From Campanula takesimana (Eukaryota; Streptophyta; Magnoliopsida; Asterales; Campanulaceae): a stretch of DNA of 64,000 bases. The first letter of the stretch is position 1. Each line of letters starts with the position of its first letter. A model generated the notes under the pieces. That model had not been told where the DNA came from, ran no database searches, and saw only the letters and a program-made list of their open reading frames with translations. The stretch lies in NCBI GenBank assembly GCA_026119855.1, contig JAOWBW010000113.1, positions 1,364,001-1,428,000 of the forward strand, given 5' to 3'. Made by a program: the position numbers and the translations under genes. Of the stretch, positions 21,501 through 32,949 are shown one piece after another.

Positions 21501-24500
21501 CTAAGAGGGTGTACCTAAGAGGCTGTTTGTTTGCACTGGATGGACCTCTTGATGGCATTTTTCTGATTAAGTTAGGCTTGGGCTTTATAAGTGCATTTGT
21601 CTTTGCGTGGACCATTTAGATTTTTAGGTCTTAGTGTGGTGAATATCAGCAACATCTTTCTTACCCTGACCCATGGTGCACTGAATAGGTCCTTGAACTG
21701 CTGTGTAGGCTTGGTTAAAAATATGCAAGTGCGATGCAAGAAGCCGCTGGTGGTCACCAGGCTTATTTGCACTAAGATGGTGTGTCTCTAATGGGGCCAT
21801 TAAGAGGTCCATTCACTAATTCGGTCAATACCAAACTTAGGCCTTATAAATGGATTGGTTTCTTTTTGACAAATGAGGTCTGTATTGGGTCTTAGTATGG
21901 TGGATAATCAGGAAGGTTTCTTTCACTCTTTCTTGGGGTTGTTTTAGGGTGTAATGTAGCGGCTGGAGGCTAAATTCTTTAGCGGGATGGTTTAAAAATA
22001 AGCAAGTGCGTTGCAAGAAGCTACTAGTGGTATCAGGCTTGTTTGCACTAAGAGGTTGTACCTCTAACTGGCAATTATATGGGTGTACCTTTAATTGGCC
22101 CATTAGAGTGGTTCGTTAGTGGGCCATTGAGGGGCCCATTAAGTTCAAACAACATCCCCTTAATAACCCTTTCACTTTGATCAGACTTGAGCCTTATTTG
22201 GGCATTTGTTTGTTGTTTTTATTGAATCCGTCATATCTCAGTTGCGTTTAATGCTATTGATTGAAACAGACAATGAGTCTAAATGTCCATATAACAATAT
22301 AGGAAAGAACCGTAGTTCCTAATGTCCATAATCGTGTTTGCATCTTTAAGTATGGGTCTCTTCCATAAAGTTATTCATGCAGTCTTTATTCCCTTATTTA
22401 TTATTATTATTATTATTATTATTTGCTATTATTACTTGGAGAACTAAGGCTCCTTACAGAATTCAGTATGTGTTGTGATGAGAAGAAATTTGTTCTTGTT
22501 TGGTAAAAATTTTGGGGAGCGATAATCGTTTCATCAAATCTGGTAATGGCGCCATTTAACATCTTCTTAAGAGAGAACTATGATACTGATACATGCTCAT
22601 TGAAATATAGTTCCCTATGCTGATATATGAAGAGAATGCTCCAGTATACGTATGTGATACAAAAAATGCTAAGGAGTTAATGCTATTGACGATTGAGTTA
22701 CATTGGTTTGATTCTTCTAAGAAAAACAAAGGATGAAAAGCTTTTAGATTAACAGTAGATCATTAATAACATTTTAATAACTCATTTGTGCCTTGTTCTA
22801 GTTAGCCTAGGGAGGTAGCTACAGTACCATAGCAATGTTAATAAGCACTCACATACACACGCACATATTTATTTTCTTATTTCAGAACTTCTTGTACCAT
22901 AGGTAGTTGGTTAAGGTTGTTTCCGATTTTCAGGGATATTTTAGATAAAATAGGGCAGTATTTCAGGACTTTATGGACTAGAATTACACAGGTATCTATT
23001 AGAGTGACAAGATTACAGTTACCACCTTATGGTTGACTCTCTCATGGAAGAATTCTTTAGTAGCACATCTCCTAAAACCTTTCTTGCCATCTGTTTTTTG
23101 GTGCTTTATTCTTAGGCTTCACGGTTTCTCCATTCGTTTATATCAGAATTCAATCAGGAGCGTTGATCCTCTTCAACAACTGTTTGTTGCTTCAAGTTCT
23201 GGTAATTAGTGTTCCCTGCAATAAATTTACTCATTCTTTAGAAAGATTATTACTCCCTCCGCTCCGTCCCATACTTATTGCTAGCAAATGAGAATGCACT
23301 GGGATTAAGAAAATATGTTGAAAAGTAAGTATTGTGAGTGGGTAAGATAGAGAAAATAAGTTAGTGGATAGTTGTTTTGAGTGGATAGGAGAGAGAAAAG
23401 TGGACATTTTTGGTAAGTAGCAATAAGTATGAGACGCCAAAAATGGAAATAAATAGCGATAAGTATGGGACGGGGGGGAGTACATGTTAACTCTACTGTT
23501 TTGTAGGAAGTTCATCAATATGCGTCATTTTATGAGATGTTAGAAGTGGAGGGTCTAGCAAAAGTCCTTCCTGGAGTAGAGACTATTAAAGAAGGTATCA
23601 ACCTTATGTTCTGGTAACAATCATCTCTGTTTTCTCTTTTTGTCCTGGTTAGGAGTCTAATCATTTGAAACCAAACTAAATTCAAAAGACTTTTGAGACT
23701 GAGAGCCATCATCTTTTCATCATACGTGATTTTATCTTGGTTATAGAGCTTGATATTCTTTCTTCATTTCTGTTCTTTAGGTGTACAAGTCTACAGAAAG
23801 TTTTATTCAGAGGAAAAGGAAAGGTCAAACGGTGTCCTTGCGATTCATGTCACAAAACCAGCATCACAGCTTTATGATCTTCTCGCATCCATTCTGGCTG
23901 TGAGATACTTCAACTATTATGATTTACATGTATTGGTGTTTCCATTTTTTTGAATGGAAGCCAGAAAGCTCTCCTTAATATATTGCAAAATTGGAGATAA
24001 CATTTCTTCTTTTATCAAAAATAAAAAGGGAAAAGGAAAAAAGAAGAAATGAAGATTTGGATATACCTGCAGTTTTTTTCTCCCACTTGCGCACCCACGC
24101 ATACATATACATACGCCCTCGCACACACATGATAATCTGCTGTCATAGTGGATTCCTCTATTCTACTTAGGCTCTACCTAACTGCATTCCCTTTTCAGTG
24201 CTGCTAGAAGTGCTCCAAAAACAATGTATTATAGTTATAGTTCTAGAATTTGAAATCTTATTTATTTTTGTCATGTCTTAAAATGAAAAGAGAGCCTACA
24301 AGTTTGGTAATACTGTAAGTGGGATTACAGAATTGTAAGTGCTACAGATATGGTTAGTCTCGTGATATTATGAGAAAGGCTTCCTAACTAGTTGTTTTCA
24401 CATATTTTAGGGGTTGGGGTACGAGGGTGTTGCGAGACTTATGGGTCTTGTGCATACCCCAGGAACAGTTCAGGAGGCACTTCCCCCATCAAGATCATCG

Positions 24501-24548
24501 TTGCTCGCATCATTTCAGCTCCCACATAATCCAAATGTACGAAAATGA
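15511..24548 (+). CDS. ASCH-domain protein, eight exons, 301 residues
   Basis: Exons: 15511-15715, 20206-20396, 20527-20587, 20720-20768, 23147-23201, 23507-23594, 23781-23899, 24411-24548. Every intron is GT-AG, all phases agree, and the sum is 302 codons including TGA. Exon 1 encodes a helical start (QLKDCIESLLKFTLES). Exons 3-6 hold the ASCH part: FELHVQEPFFSQLKDGQK, VEGRCAVSEYKR, GALILFNNCLLLQVL, then EVHQYASFYEMLEVEGLAKV. ASCH domains have a beta-barrel PUA-like fold and are thought to bind RNA; plant members of this type are not well characterised. Intron 1 is about 4.5 kb because of a solo LTR and several MITEs; intron 4 is 2.4 kb and holds a fourfold repeat. The last exon has a partial copy at 525-667. 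Confidence 0.88.
15774..16165. mobile_element. Stowaway MITE in ASCH intron 1, split by a hAT MITE
   Basis: Ends CTCCCACTCCCTCCGCCCC and AATGAGACGGAGGGAG lie next to TA. Internal AAACTTCAAAAAACTTTTGG and the right-arm TTTTGAAGTTTAAAATGGGA show it belongs to the same family as the element at 39594-39848. A 118-bp hAT MITE interrupts it at 15854. Confidence 0.8.
15854..15971. mobile_element. 118-bp hAT MITE nested in Stowaway MITE
   Basis: It is flanked by the exact 8-bp duplication GTTGTGAG (15846-15853 and 15972-15979). Ends CAGGGTTCTAA and TAGGAACCTTG are imperfect inverted copies. Removing it restores the Stowaway sequence. Confidence 0.85.
17062..17216 (+). repeat. GGAATAGTAAC minisatellite in the solo LTR
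   Basis: About ten units of roughly 15-16 bases based on GGAATAGTAACTG / GGAATAGTAACGG stand in tandem. Confidence 0.85.
17750..17952 (+). other. Constant-loop hairpin group in the solo LTR
   Basis: Four short inverted repeats share the loop CTGAAAA: TAGTCC/GGACTA (17750-17768), TAGTC/GACTA (17771-17789, slightly longer loop), CACC/GGTG (17899-17913) and AACACC/GGTGTT (near 17934-17951). Stems differ but pair. Confidence 0.7.
18436..19222. other. ASCH intron 1 sequence after the solo LTR
   Basis: The first 250 bp are the second part of the interrupted Stowaway-like MITE. The rest is AT-rich intron without recognisable features. Confidence 0.5.
19231..19744. mobile_element. hAT-type MITE rich in GAACCG repeats, ASCH intron 1
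   Basis: Ends TAGGGATGGCCAAAC and GTTTGTCATCCCTA are inverted copies, flanked by the exact 8-bp duplication TGTGGTGC (19223-19230 and 19745-19752). The core is degenerate AACCGGAACCG repeats, and CTAACAGTTTCATCAGAATT occurs twice inside. Confidence 0.9.
19836..20097. mobile_element. Stowaway-like MITE, ASCH intron 1
   Basis: Left CTGCCTCTGTCCTGGAAAG and right CTTTCCAGGACAGCGGGAG are inverted copies; the arms extend through GTCCCATTTTGAC and TATGGTCAACAT. TA lies at both sides. Confidence 0.85.
21075..22110 (+). repeat. Four degenerate copies of a ~275-330 bp tandem repeat in ASCH intron 4
   Basis: The units start near 21080, 21410, 21680 and 21955. Each has a version of TTGGTTAAAAA, CAAGTGC.TTGCAAGAAGC, ACTAGTGGT..CAGGCTTGTTTGCACTAAGAGG and TGTACCTCTAATGGG..CATTAAGAGG. 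The last unit also repeats its end. Confidence 0.7.
22385..22425. repeat. (TTA)n microsatellite
   Basis: About eight TTA units, in ASCH intron 4. Confidence 0.8.
23253..23480. mobile_element. Stowaway MITE, ASCH intron 5
   Basis: Ends CTCCCTCCGCTCCGTCCCAT and TATGGGACGGGGGGGAG next to TA. It ends only 26 bp before exon 6, so it lies close to the acceptor site. Confidence 0.85.
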
Positions 24549-25343
24549 CTTGTGATCACTGTTCTTTTAATATTAATTGTATTTTCGAGAAATCTGATTG
24601 CTGCAATTTCTTTATTGTAGAACTTGATTATGCCTGTGTGGAAGGGAGTAGCATGCACTTTTTCTTATCAACTAATTGTTTGCTCATTTAAGCTTCTACT
24701 GAATGACAAAGGGTCAAAGGAAGTACTTCTCAAATCTGGTCAAAGATTTGCATTTTCTACTTATGTATTTCCATTCAGAGCTTCACTTTTGGATATTAAG
24801 CTTACGGTCCAAATTTATCCCTCAGTTGTGAAGTCTATAGCATATGAAGCACTAATCAAACAATCATTATAATGGATACCTCTTAAATATTTAATATTTT
24901 ACTTTTCAAACAGCAGTTCTAAATACAACAAAGGGGGTTCTTAAGTAACTGAAAATGGTGATTTACATCACTCTAATATACAAAGTGGGACATCCTTGTT
25001 TTTGTTTTATTTCCTGCTTGTAACATAATCATGAAAAAGTGCTGGGGCATGCATCACTCCCGTTGAGTGGTTGATTTCATTCTCACACCGCATCGATTAG
25101 CGTGTACCTATGGGTTAAGGTACAAATTAGACATTTCTGTTTCACATATTATCTTGATGTACCTTCCCTGCTTGTTAATTGACATCAGTTTTTACTGTGC
25201 ATATAAATCTTCTTTGTGTGCTGTCAACTTTTGTTACTGCTGTTAAATCAGGTAAAATGGTGTAACTCAGAGATGTGTGTACTGTGGTTGATTTAAGTCT
25301 TGACTCTAATATTTCTTTTTCTTGCATTGAGGTTAAAACTTCG
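24549..25343 (+). other. 3' flank of the ASCH gene and upstream of the next gene
   Basis: No gene is supported. An ORF of 82 codons (24624-24872) lies in the presumed 3' UTR and has no recognisable domain. Both neighbouring genes run in the same direction. Confidence 0.4.
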
Positions 25344-28300
25344 ATGTTGAGTGTTGGAGCTAGGGCCTTGTCTAAGCATGTTGATAGAAGCGGCGAAATG
25401 TTTTGGGGTTCCGTCGTAGGAAGTGGTTAGTTCCTCATGTACATGCATCCTAATAGTGAATTTACATTTTTCCATTTTATATAAATCTGGTAAATTACTA
25501 CTCCCTCTGGTCCAAAATAACTGTCGCTTTTGGTCAATCAGATGTAACTTTTAATAACAATTTTTAGATTTTTATTAGGATCATCATTTTTGGTTTAAAT
25601 TTATTGGTCAAACTTACATCTGTTTGACCGAAAGTGACAGTTATTTTGGACCAAAGGGAGTACTATACTTGATGGTTTCGGCCTACTAATGGGTCAAGTA
25701 CAGTAAATAAACCTAGAATGTGATGTTGTGGGATAAACATGGCCATAGTTGGGTTTACAAGGGAGAATTTCGAGATGGTCCACGTTCACCACCATGGAGT
25801 GCATGTGCCCCTCACATGGGCTTACTCCTCTTTCATTGCCTATACATACCACTCATAGGTATTCATTTTAAGAAGGATCATCTTGATAGATCAAGATAGA
25901 TCTAGGTAGATATTGGTTGATACGTGTAGAGGAAATGAGATTAGCTCGAGCCTTGCTGGAGGAAATGAACTGAACTCGGCCAAGTCGTGGGGGCGGGTCG
26001 TCAAGCTCATGTATCTTTACCTATACCACATCATGATCTCTCTCTCTCTCTCTCTCTAAGAGACTAAGGTGGTGTTTGATGTATTAAGCACTTAATGCTT
26101 GATGCTTAATAGATTGCAAGGTTTATTTTGGAGGTAGGGTGCCTTTGATGACATTGAGATATAGATGTTGGAGGTTACATGAGGCTCTTAATGATTGAGA
26201 ATCAAAATCATTGCTCAACCAATAAGAGGCCCATGGAACTTTCAACATGTAGAGCTCAATGTTATCAAGGCGCCTTACCTCCAAATTATACCTTGCAATC
26301 CATTAAGCATCAAGTGCTTAATATATCAAACACCACCTAAGTCTACCGCAAATCTCTCCCTAACCCTCATAATTCCTATGCTCGCTCCTCTCCATCGCCC
26401 TTCGGTGGTTTGTGAACGCCATTAAACCTGGAAAACCCTAATCATCCCACGAGGACTACTCACCTACATATATATTTATTAGTTCACGTGCTTGCTCAAA
26501 TATTATGATAGTATAACCAACTTCTAGGATACTAACATATCCTTTAATGTTTAGACTTTTTAAGTGTGGACTCTTTGATTGCTATGGAGAGGGTATCAGT
26601 TTGGATATTGTGTCATAATATGTCCTTGCTTATATTGATTGGGCACTTCAGATCATCGTCATATTATTATATTTGGAATGATGGATATGCTGTTTATATA
26701 CTCCACAATGCTTTTGATACATGTTCAGTGTGGAGTAGTTAGTTTTTGTAAATGAAGCGATCAAGTACGTAGCAAAACTTGTTGCTACCAACTTAAATGG
26801 TTATTTAATTGCAGTAATTTTATTTTATATTTTTGAGGAAGAGGTTGTACTCCCTCCGTGCCAAAATCAATGACCATTTCGAATCTAAGGATCATTTTGA
26901 AAATGTTGATATTTAAAAAAAATAAAAAAATCATAAGCAGTCTTGTTGTTCACTTTCAAAATTTGAGTTTTGCAAAAATATATTGGACTCCGATTTTTAT
27001 TTTCTGAAAAAAATCATTTAAAGATAAGTTTTTTGTAAAAGTTTTAAAAGGTCATTCATTTTCAGACAAAAAGGGTTATTCAATTTGGGACAAAAGTACT
27101 TCCTCGCCATCAAAGTCCCAAATTATTATTTTTTTTGGGAAAATATAATACAGTAAGTTATTTTTTGTGGCAGGATCCATTTTAAGAGCCTGGTAGAATG
27201 ATTACATTCTTTCCAATTGAGAAAGATAGATGAGATCTTTGCAAGATAGTGTTGGACTGTAAGTAATGTACTAATCTTTTCATTCCAAGCATCTTCTCTC
27301 TCGTTCTCATTGGTGGGATGCTTTTCATCTCCCTCGGGAGCCAAAGAAGAATGTAATGCTACTTTATTTTCTTAAGTGCATAACGCGTAATGCCCCCTGA
27401 TTTACCAGACTTAAATAATGTAAATCGTCCTTTATCAGCATCAGGCAGGACTTGCAGTATATGTTGTTATTGGATATTTGATCTTTAACATCTTTTACAT
27501 GGAACACATGCACGAAGTACTCTTATATGTTCCATGTTAATAGTCCACTATTCCTTTTTAATATGTTCCATATTAAGAGTCCACTTTCAAAAAAAAAAAG
27601 TAGATTTTTAGTTTTTCTTTCGTGTTCAAGATATATGATAGCTGTATCACATTTAAAAAAAAAAAAAAAAAGTGCAACTTGTAAGAAATACGAAGGTGTA
27701 AATGTACAAAATTTATAAGTCAAACTTTTAAACGAAGATTATTTATATGGAGCGGAGGGAGTATTAATTTTGTTCTCGAACAGAGAAATTCTGAGCTTCC
27801 AATTGATCTTTTTTTTTTTGGATCTGCAGAATCTGACAAGAACACCCATGCAGTAGATGTGATTATTCACCTAATAACCCATTGTTGCTGGATGAATCTA
27901 CACATTGTTCCCCCACATGGTGCTGTCTTTGAAATCCGAGTTCGTGATGGTTATGGTGCGCGGTGGTCTCCAGATGGAACCAAGGTATTCATAAATCGCT
28001 ACTGACAACTGAGTATCTGATCGATTTTACTGAATATATGTGTTAATACATTACAAGAGTGGTGGATTTGGCGTGAAATATATATGGTTTCTTGTATTCT
28101 AGTTTTGGCTTGAGCATGCCTATGAAAATCTAATCTACAAGTGCTAGATTAGCTTATTCTAAACGGGTTAAGGTTTGAAATTGTTAAGAAATTATCAAAT
28201 AAGGCTACTCCTGTATACCGTCAATATCAAATGGCATACAGTATATTAAATAAAAAAGCTTAAGATCGAAATACGCCAAAATATTAAATAAAAAAGCTTA

Positions 28301-29245
28301 AGATCGAAATACGCCAAAATAGGGTGATTGTAATGTCCAAAATTTCTAAATTTACATTTGAACAAAGTTGGTAAATCGTGGGGATTGGAGAGGAGGAGAA
28401 AACTGAGCTTGAAGTTGTTGAAACCAAAACCTCTAATATCTGGGGATAGCATGAATTTAAAATCTTGTTATAGATGTTGTCTTCCTCATATTAGTTACGA
28501 GTGCTGGATTTAATAAATGTATCTATAATGTAACTACAGAAAACATTATTCTAAACCTATGGGGGAAAAAGCTCTTTGCTGTTAGGAAATGTAAACCGCT
28601 AAAAGTGCTTGCTTAAAGGTATTTAATCCATCTGGGTAAAAGCTCTTTGCAGTCTGGAAATGTGAACCTATAAGGAAAAGTAGGAGAGATAAATAGTGGA
28701 AGGAGGTGTTTGTGATTATGAAAAATTAAATAGGAGAGAGAATGAGTGAGAGGAATAGTAAGTTGATTGGTGTTGTGAGTGTAAAAGTAAAGCAGGAGAG
28801 AGAATGGGTGGGAGGAATAGTAAAGAGTTTTGCTATTTTGGGCAGTTCACACTAACTTGAGACGGACGAAAAAAGAAATAAGTTCACACTAATCTGAAAC
28901 GGAAACTGAGGGAGTACACCTTTGTCAGCCACCATGTTAAAATATGAACTTGTAATGATATATGTGACCATGAAAGATATTTAGGTAAATGCATTAGCAA
29001 GAGTACTTAAATGTCAATTTATTTCTAGAAATTCCTTGAAAATTTAGATGTAGACACTCTTTTATGGGACATATGTGGTTTAATAACAACACAACATGTT
29101 TATCCGTCCGTGAATGTGTGCTTGCATGCTTGTTTATCCTTTGAAATATGTTGACTCGTCTCATAAGAAGTTGTGCATGTTGCAGTTCATCGGATTTCTT
29201 GAGCCATACATGGAAGATGGTCACACGAAAGGGTGGAAGCACTAA
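25344..29245 (+). CDS. Three-exon gene for a 98-residue protein of unknown function
   Basis: Exons: 25344-25425, 27830-27984, 29186-29245. All junctions are GT-AG, phases match (1 then 0), and the total is 99 codons with the stop. The start MLSVGARALSKHVDRS is joined to ESDKNTHAVDVIIHLITHCC, a middle IVPPHGAVFEIRVRDGYGA, and an end FIGFLEPYMEDGHTKGWKH. The even hydrophobic pattern and correct splicing point to a real small globular protein. No signal peptide, membrane span or catalytic motif is visible. I do not recognise a named family. Both introns have filled with MITEs (25501, 26068, 26850). The start Met was taken because no upstream coding exon fits. Confidence 0.72.
25501..25660. mobile_element. 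Stowaway MITE in intron 1 of the 98-residue gene
   Basis: Ends CTCCCTCTGGTCCAAAATAA and TTATTTTGGACCAAAGGGAG next to TA; long arms through ACTGTC..TTTGGTCAA. Confidence 0.85.
26036..26058. repeat. (CT)n microsatellite
   Basis: About eleven CT units next to the Tourist MITE. Confidence 0.85.
26068..26337. mobile_element. Tourist-like (PIF/Harbinger) MITE
   Basis: Ends GGTGGTGTTTGATGTATTAA and TTAATATATCAAACACCACC are inverted copies, arms continue through GCACTTAATGCTTGATGCTTAAT and ATTGCAAGGT, and the flanks are TAA on both sides (26065-26067 and 26338-26340), the PIF/Harbinger target. Confidence 0.88.
26850..27098. mobile_element. Degenerate Stowaway MITE
   Basis: The left end is CTCCCTCCGTGCCAAAATCA; the right end AATTTGGGACAAAAG is weak. 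TA lies on both sides. Confidence 0.5.
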
Positions 29246-29364
29246 CCAGCAAGCATTGTTTTAGATTTTGATGTTCGGGAAATATTACATCAAAAAAGAA
29301 TCATGTTTAGTTAACAAAGCACAAAGTTTCCAGTATCACCGCATTCTCTCAAGATATTTTCTAG

Positions 29365-29451
29365 GTCGTAAACACAAAACCTGAAGACATCAATGATGCA
29401 TGCCCGTTAGATCACCACTGGTACACAATGTTATACACGGAAGTGGTACAG
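29365..29451 (+). pseudogene. Lone exon-like block
   Basis: Between a TTTTCTAG acceptor and a GTAATT donor lie exactly 29 open codons (VVNTKPEDINDACPLDHH.. ending TEVVQ). The composition is that of a folded protein. No partner exon was found upstream or downstream, and the sequence beyond is MITEs and the Pack-MULE candidate, so it is probably the relic of a gene or an alternative exon of the 98-residue gene. Family not recognised. Confidence 0.45.
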
Positions 29452-29587
29452 GTAATTCTGTCTCATCATTGTGACTCTTGTGTTGTTAGATGTCTCAAAT
29501 GTGAATTGGGATTGAAAGGTGTGGGGTCCATGCACACTTGCAATGTTGTAGGATGATGTTAAAAGGATCGTGAAATCATTGATAATA

Positions 29588-29821
29588 CTCTTTCCGTCCC
29601 AAAAAGATTTTCACACTTTTTTCGCTCGCTGAGCAATAATTTTAGGCTGACTCAATTATACTAATGAAAATCTAAAACTTGATATTGACACGTCATCAAA
29701 AATGCTATTAATACCAAGTTTTAGATTTTCATTATGATAATTAAATCTACTTAATATCATAGCTCAAAGTTCCTTTCTAATAATCGAAAAAAGTATTAAC
29801 ATCATTTTGGGACGGAGTGAG
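29588..29821. mobile_element. Stowaway MITE
   Basis: Ends CTCTTTCCGTCCCAAAAAGA and TTTTGGGACGGAGTGAG with TA flanks. Confidence 0.75.
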
Positions 29822-30242
29822 TATAGTGTATGGTATTAAAATGCATTTGGCCTCTTCCTCGTGGATTTGAACATGCGCGTGCACACTTATAAATAAAGAC
29901 TTCATTGTTGAGTGCTTTCCAAAGTGCCAAACTTGACAACGAATTGCCGCCTTCGGATGATTGAACTCAAATACTTTGATATAAACATGGAAGATATAAA
30001 GCCAAGTCTTACCTTCGGTTAGCGCTAAGGTTCGATCTCTCTCCTCGCCTCCTTTTGGCGTTGACATCGTCAAAGGAAAAAAAAATTAACTACCAAAAAT
30101 GTAAGATGGTACGGGAATTGGTTTAGTCATAAGCGTAACAACTAAATATTTTTTTTATATATTTTTTTGAGAAAGTAATACATGTTAGAATAAGTACTTT
30201 TTTCTTTCTATAAGTATAAATACTATGGATCATTGTATTTGG

Positions 30243-31985
30243 GGTAAAATACAAAATAGGGCCTAATATCCACGGGGTGGTTGCAATATGGGGCCTGCTT
30301 CCCAATTTTACCAATTTAGGGCCTAACATGCCAATTTTTGGATAATTTAGGGTTTTTTTTTTACGATTTCCATCCAAATCCTTGTTAAATGATCACGTGG
30401 AGCGCACATGACACTTATTGGGGGGTTAATTGTCAAATTTTGAAACTTAAGGGAAAGCTGAGAAAAATCAACAAAAAAAAAAACACAAGAACTCGTTTCT
30501 CTCTCTGAATCGACGCAAAGCATCCGCTTCTCCTTTTCCGCTGGCACCATTGTCTCCCTCCTTCGCTCACTCCGGCGAAACCTCCCCCTCCCCACTACAG
30601 CAACCTCGCCGTCTCTCTACCCCTGCTCTAAACACTGAACCTCTTTCCGGACTCTGCACCGTCGCCGTAATCCTTTACAGCCGAGAACTCTGTTTCTCAA
30701 AAACCATCGCCAAACTGCCCGCCCCCCCTCATCCCCTCTTCACCGTCGATTAGATCTGGTCTCAGCCCTCGTCCACTTTTCAGATCTTTATTCTATTTTG
30801 TGGGTACAAAAGATGGTTATGAAATTTTCGGACTGGGAAAGTGGGTTTTGAAATTTAGGATTTTGTGTTTTGATTTAAAGTGTGTTTTTTGTTAATTCAA
30901 TCAGGTTAGTGTGGTTTTGGTTTATCCTCAGAACTTTCTGAAATTTGAGAAATAGAATTGAAATGGGTTTTGAATTTTGGGAATTGAAGTTGAAAGTGGG
31001 TTTTGAAATTAAGGATTTTGTGGTTTTGAATTTGGGTGGTGGTGGTGGTGGTGGTGGTGGTGATATGGGTGGTGTTTGATGATGAATATGGAGAAAGAAG
31101 ATGAAGATGGTGAACATGAGTTAAGAAGAAGACGAAGAACATGGTTTAAGTATTAAATTAGTAACTTTTTAATAGATAATTAAATTTACGCTTTAATATA
31201 TTAATTTATCCTTCAAAATGTTGTACATGTTTTATTACAAAATTAATAAATTTTGAAATTTCATTCAATATTACATACTCCATTCGTCCCGGTTGAAGGT
31301 TTTTAGTTTGACTATGCACGCTTATTAAGAAACTAAGGCAAAAACAATGGAAATGAGTCAACCAAAAGTAGAGAGTGAAGGATATAAATGTCCAAAACAC
31401 TATTTATAAAGCAAGTGTGTGAAAGTAAGTTAAGTAAGTAATGGTTTTTTTTTGTAATTAAATGAACTTTTTGAGGCATGATTCTCCAAAGCACTATTTA
31501 TATTTTTTTTTTCCATTTATGGAATAAAGCAACTAAGAACCCTGGGACATACCAAAAAAGAATGTAAGAACCTTAAACTGAGACGGAGGGAGTATTAGAT
31601 ATTAATTGTTTTATTTTGTTTCATAGTATTTGAAAATTTAATGTTTTTATGAAGCTTGAATCTTTAATATTTAAAAATATATTCTATTTTAATAAAAAAA
31701 CGTTAAATGTATTTTCTCAATTTTAATTTGAACTTAATATTGATTTATGTACATAGTCGATTTATGTACAAATAAGTGTATGAGATGGGTAGTTTTTTTT
31801 AGCTTTCCCTTTAGTTTCAAAATTTGACAATTAACCCCCCCAAGAAGTGTCATGTGCGCTCCACATGATCATTTAGCATGGATTTGGACGGAAATCGTCA
31901 AAAAGCCTTAAACTGTCCAAAAAATGGCATGTTAAGCCCTAAATTGGTAAAATTGGGAAGTCAGGCCCCATATTGCAACTATATT
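30243..31985. mobile_element. Candidate Pack-MULE carrying a captured gene 5' region
   Basis: Two inverted arms of about 190 bp face each other: 30285-30445 (GGTTGCAATATGGGGCCTG, CCAATTTTACCAATTTAGGG, GATCACGTGGAGCGCACATG) and 31795-31975 (its reverse complement with small changes). Between them lies sequence with a CT-rich 5' leader, GC-rich coding-like DNA (30540-30750) and then AT-rich intron-like DNA, as in the start of a plant gene. A Stowaway MITE is nested at 31278-31592. I could not find a 9-bp target duplication, and the outer ends are uncertain. Confidence 0.55.
31278..31592. mobile_element. Stowaway MITE nested in the Pack-MULE candidate
   Basis: Ends CTCCATTCGTCCCGGTT and AACTGAGACGGAGGGAG, with TA flanks. 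Confidence 0.7.
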
Positions 31986-32570
31986 ATTCTGATGGACCAA
32001 CATTTTATGTGTAGACGTCAAAGCCGTCCATAGATGTAGTTGTCATGCCTCCTAAATTTATAAAATATATTAGGTTGATCGGTTGCAGGCTCAATAACCT
32101 CCAAATGGAGACGGCAAACATTTAATCCCTATATGCTCAGCTGAATCATATAAATAGTATTTATTTTGTCTCAAAAACAAAATGATTTTTTTTTTTTTTT
32201 TTTTTTTATCTCAATTGAAAATAAAAAACTGACATTCATGTTAAAACGATGTCGTTTTAATACTGTTTACTCACTCCTGGCCAGAATAAATGTTGCAGTC
32301 TTCTTTTTAGTCTGTTTCAAAATAAAATTATAGTATGCGATATTTATTATGGGACGGAGGAGTAAATTATTACAATTGAACCTTCCCGTTACTTTGCATG
32401 TTCTGATACACTTGTATATCTCAACTTGTATGGGATGCCTGATAAGGATGTATAACCTACTCTTGACTGCAACATATCTCATTAAATTAAACATAATGCT
32501 TTCCTTTTTCTTAAGATAACAAAATTGGCTGATATAATTATATGATAATGACCCCCCAAAGTAAATTATA

Positions 32571-32749
32571 CTCCATCCGTCCCAAAATGATCTTCACATT
32601 TGACTATTCAAACTTTTTAAGGATATGAACACTTGATTCACTAGTCATGTATTGTTTGGGCACTTCTAAGCCTAGGTTGTAGAAATGTGAAGAACTTTTT
32701 GGGACAATGAAAAATGCCAAATGAGAAGATCATTTTGAGACGGATGGAG
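32571..32749. mobile_element. Stowaway MITE
   Basis: Ends CTCCATCCGTCCCAAAATGA and ATTTTGAGACGGATGGAG next to TA. It shares ACTATTCAAACTTT and the arm GATCTTC..GAAGATC with elements at 48081 and 55717. Confidence 0.85.
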
Positions 32750-32949
32750 TATTTCTACCTTCAGCCCGGAATTGACTTGTCAATGTTTTTAAAATATGGG
32801 ACTTGCTCATTTGTTGTACATTGCTTATAAAACTGTAAAATTGCACTGAGTCTATTTTTTATTTTTATTAAAAACGCACTTATTTTTTTAGAACTGGCCA
32901 AATTGAAAAGTGCGACATTTATATTTAGTGAATAGAGTGCTAGCTAATA

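Noticed and set aside
24624..24872. 82-codon ORF after the ASCH gene
   Set aside because: No conserved motif; it starts in the presumed 3' UTR, part of which is also present in the upstream duplicate with different frame properties.
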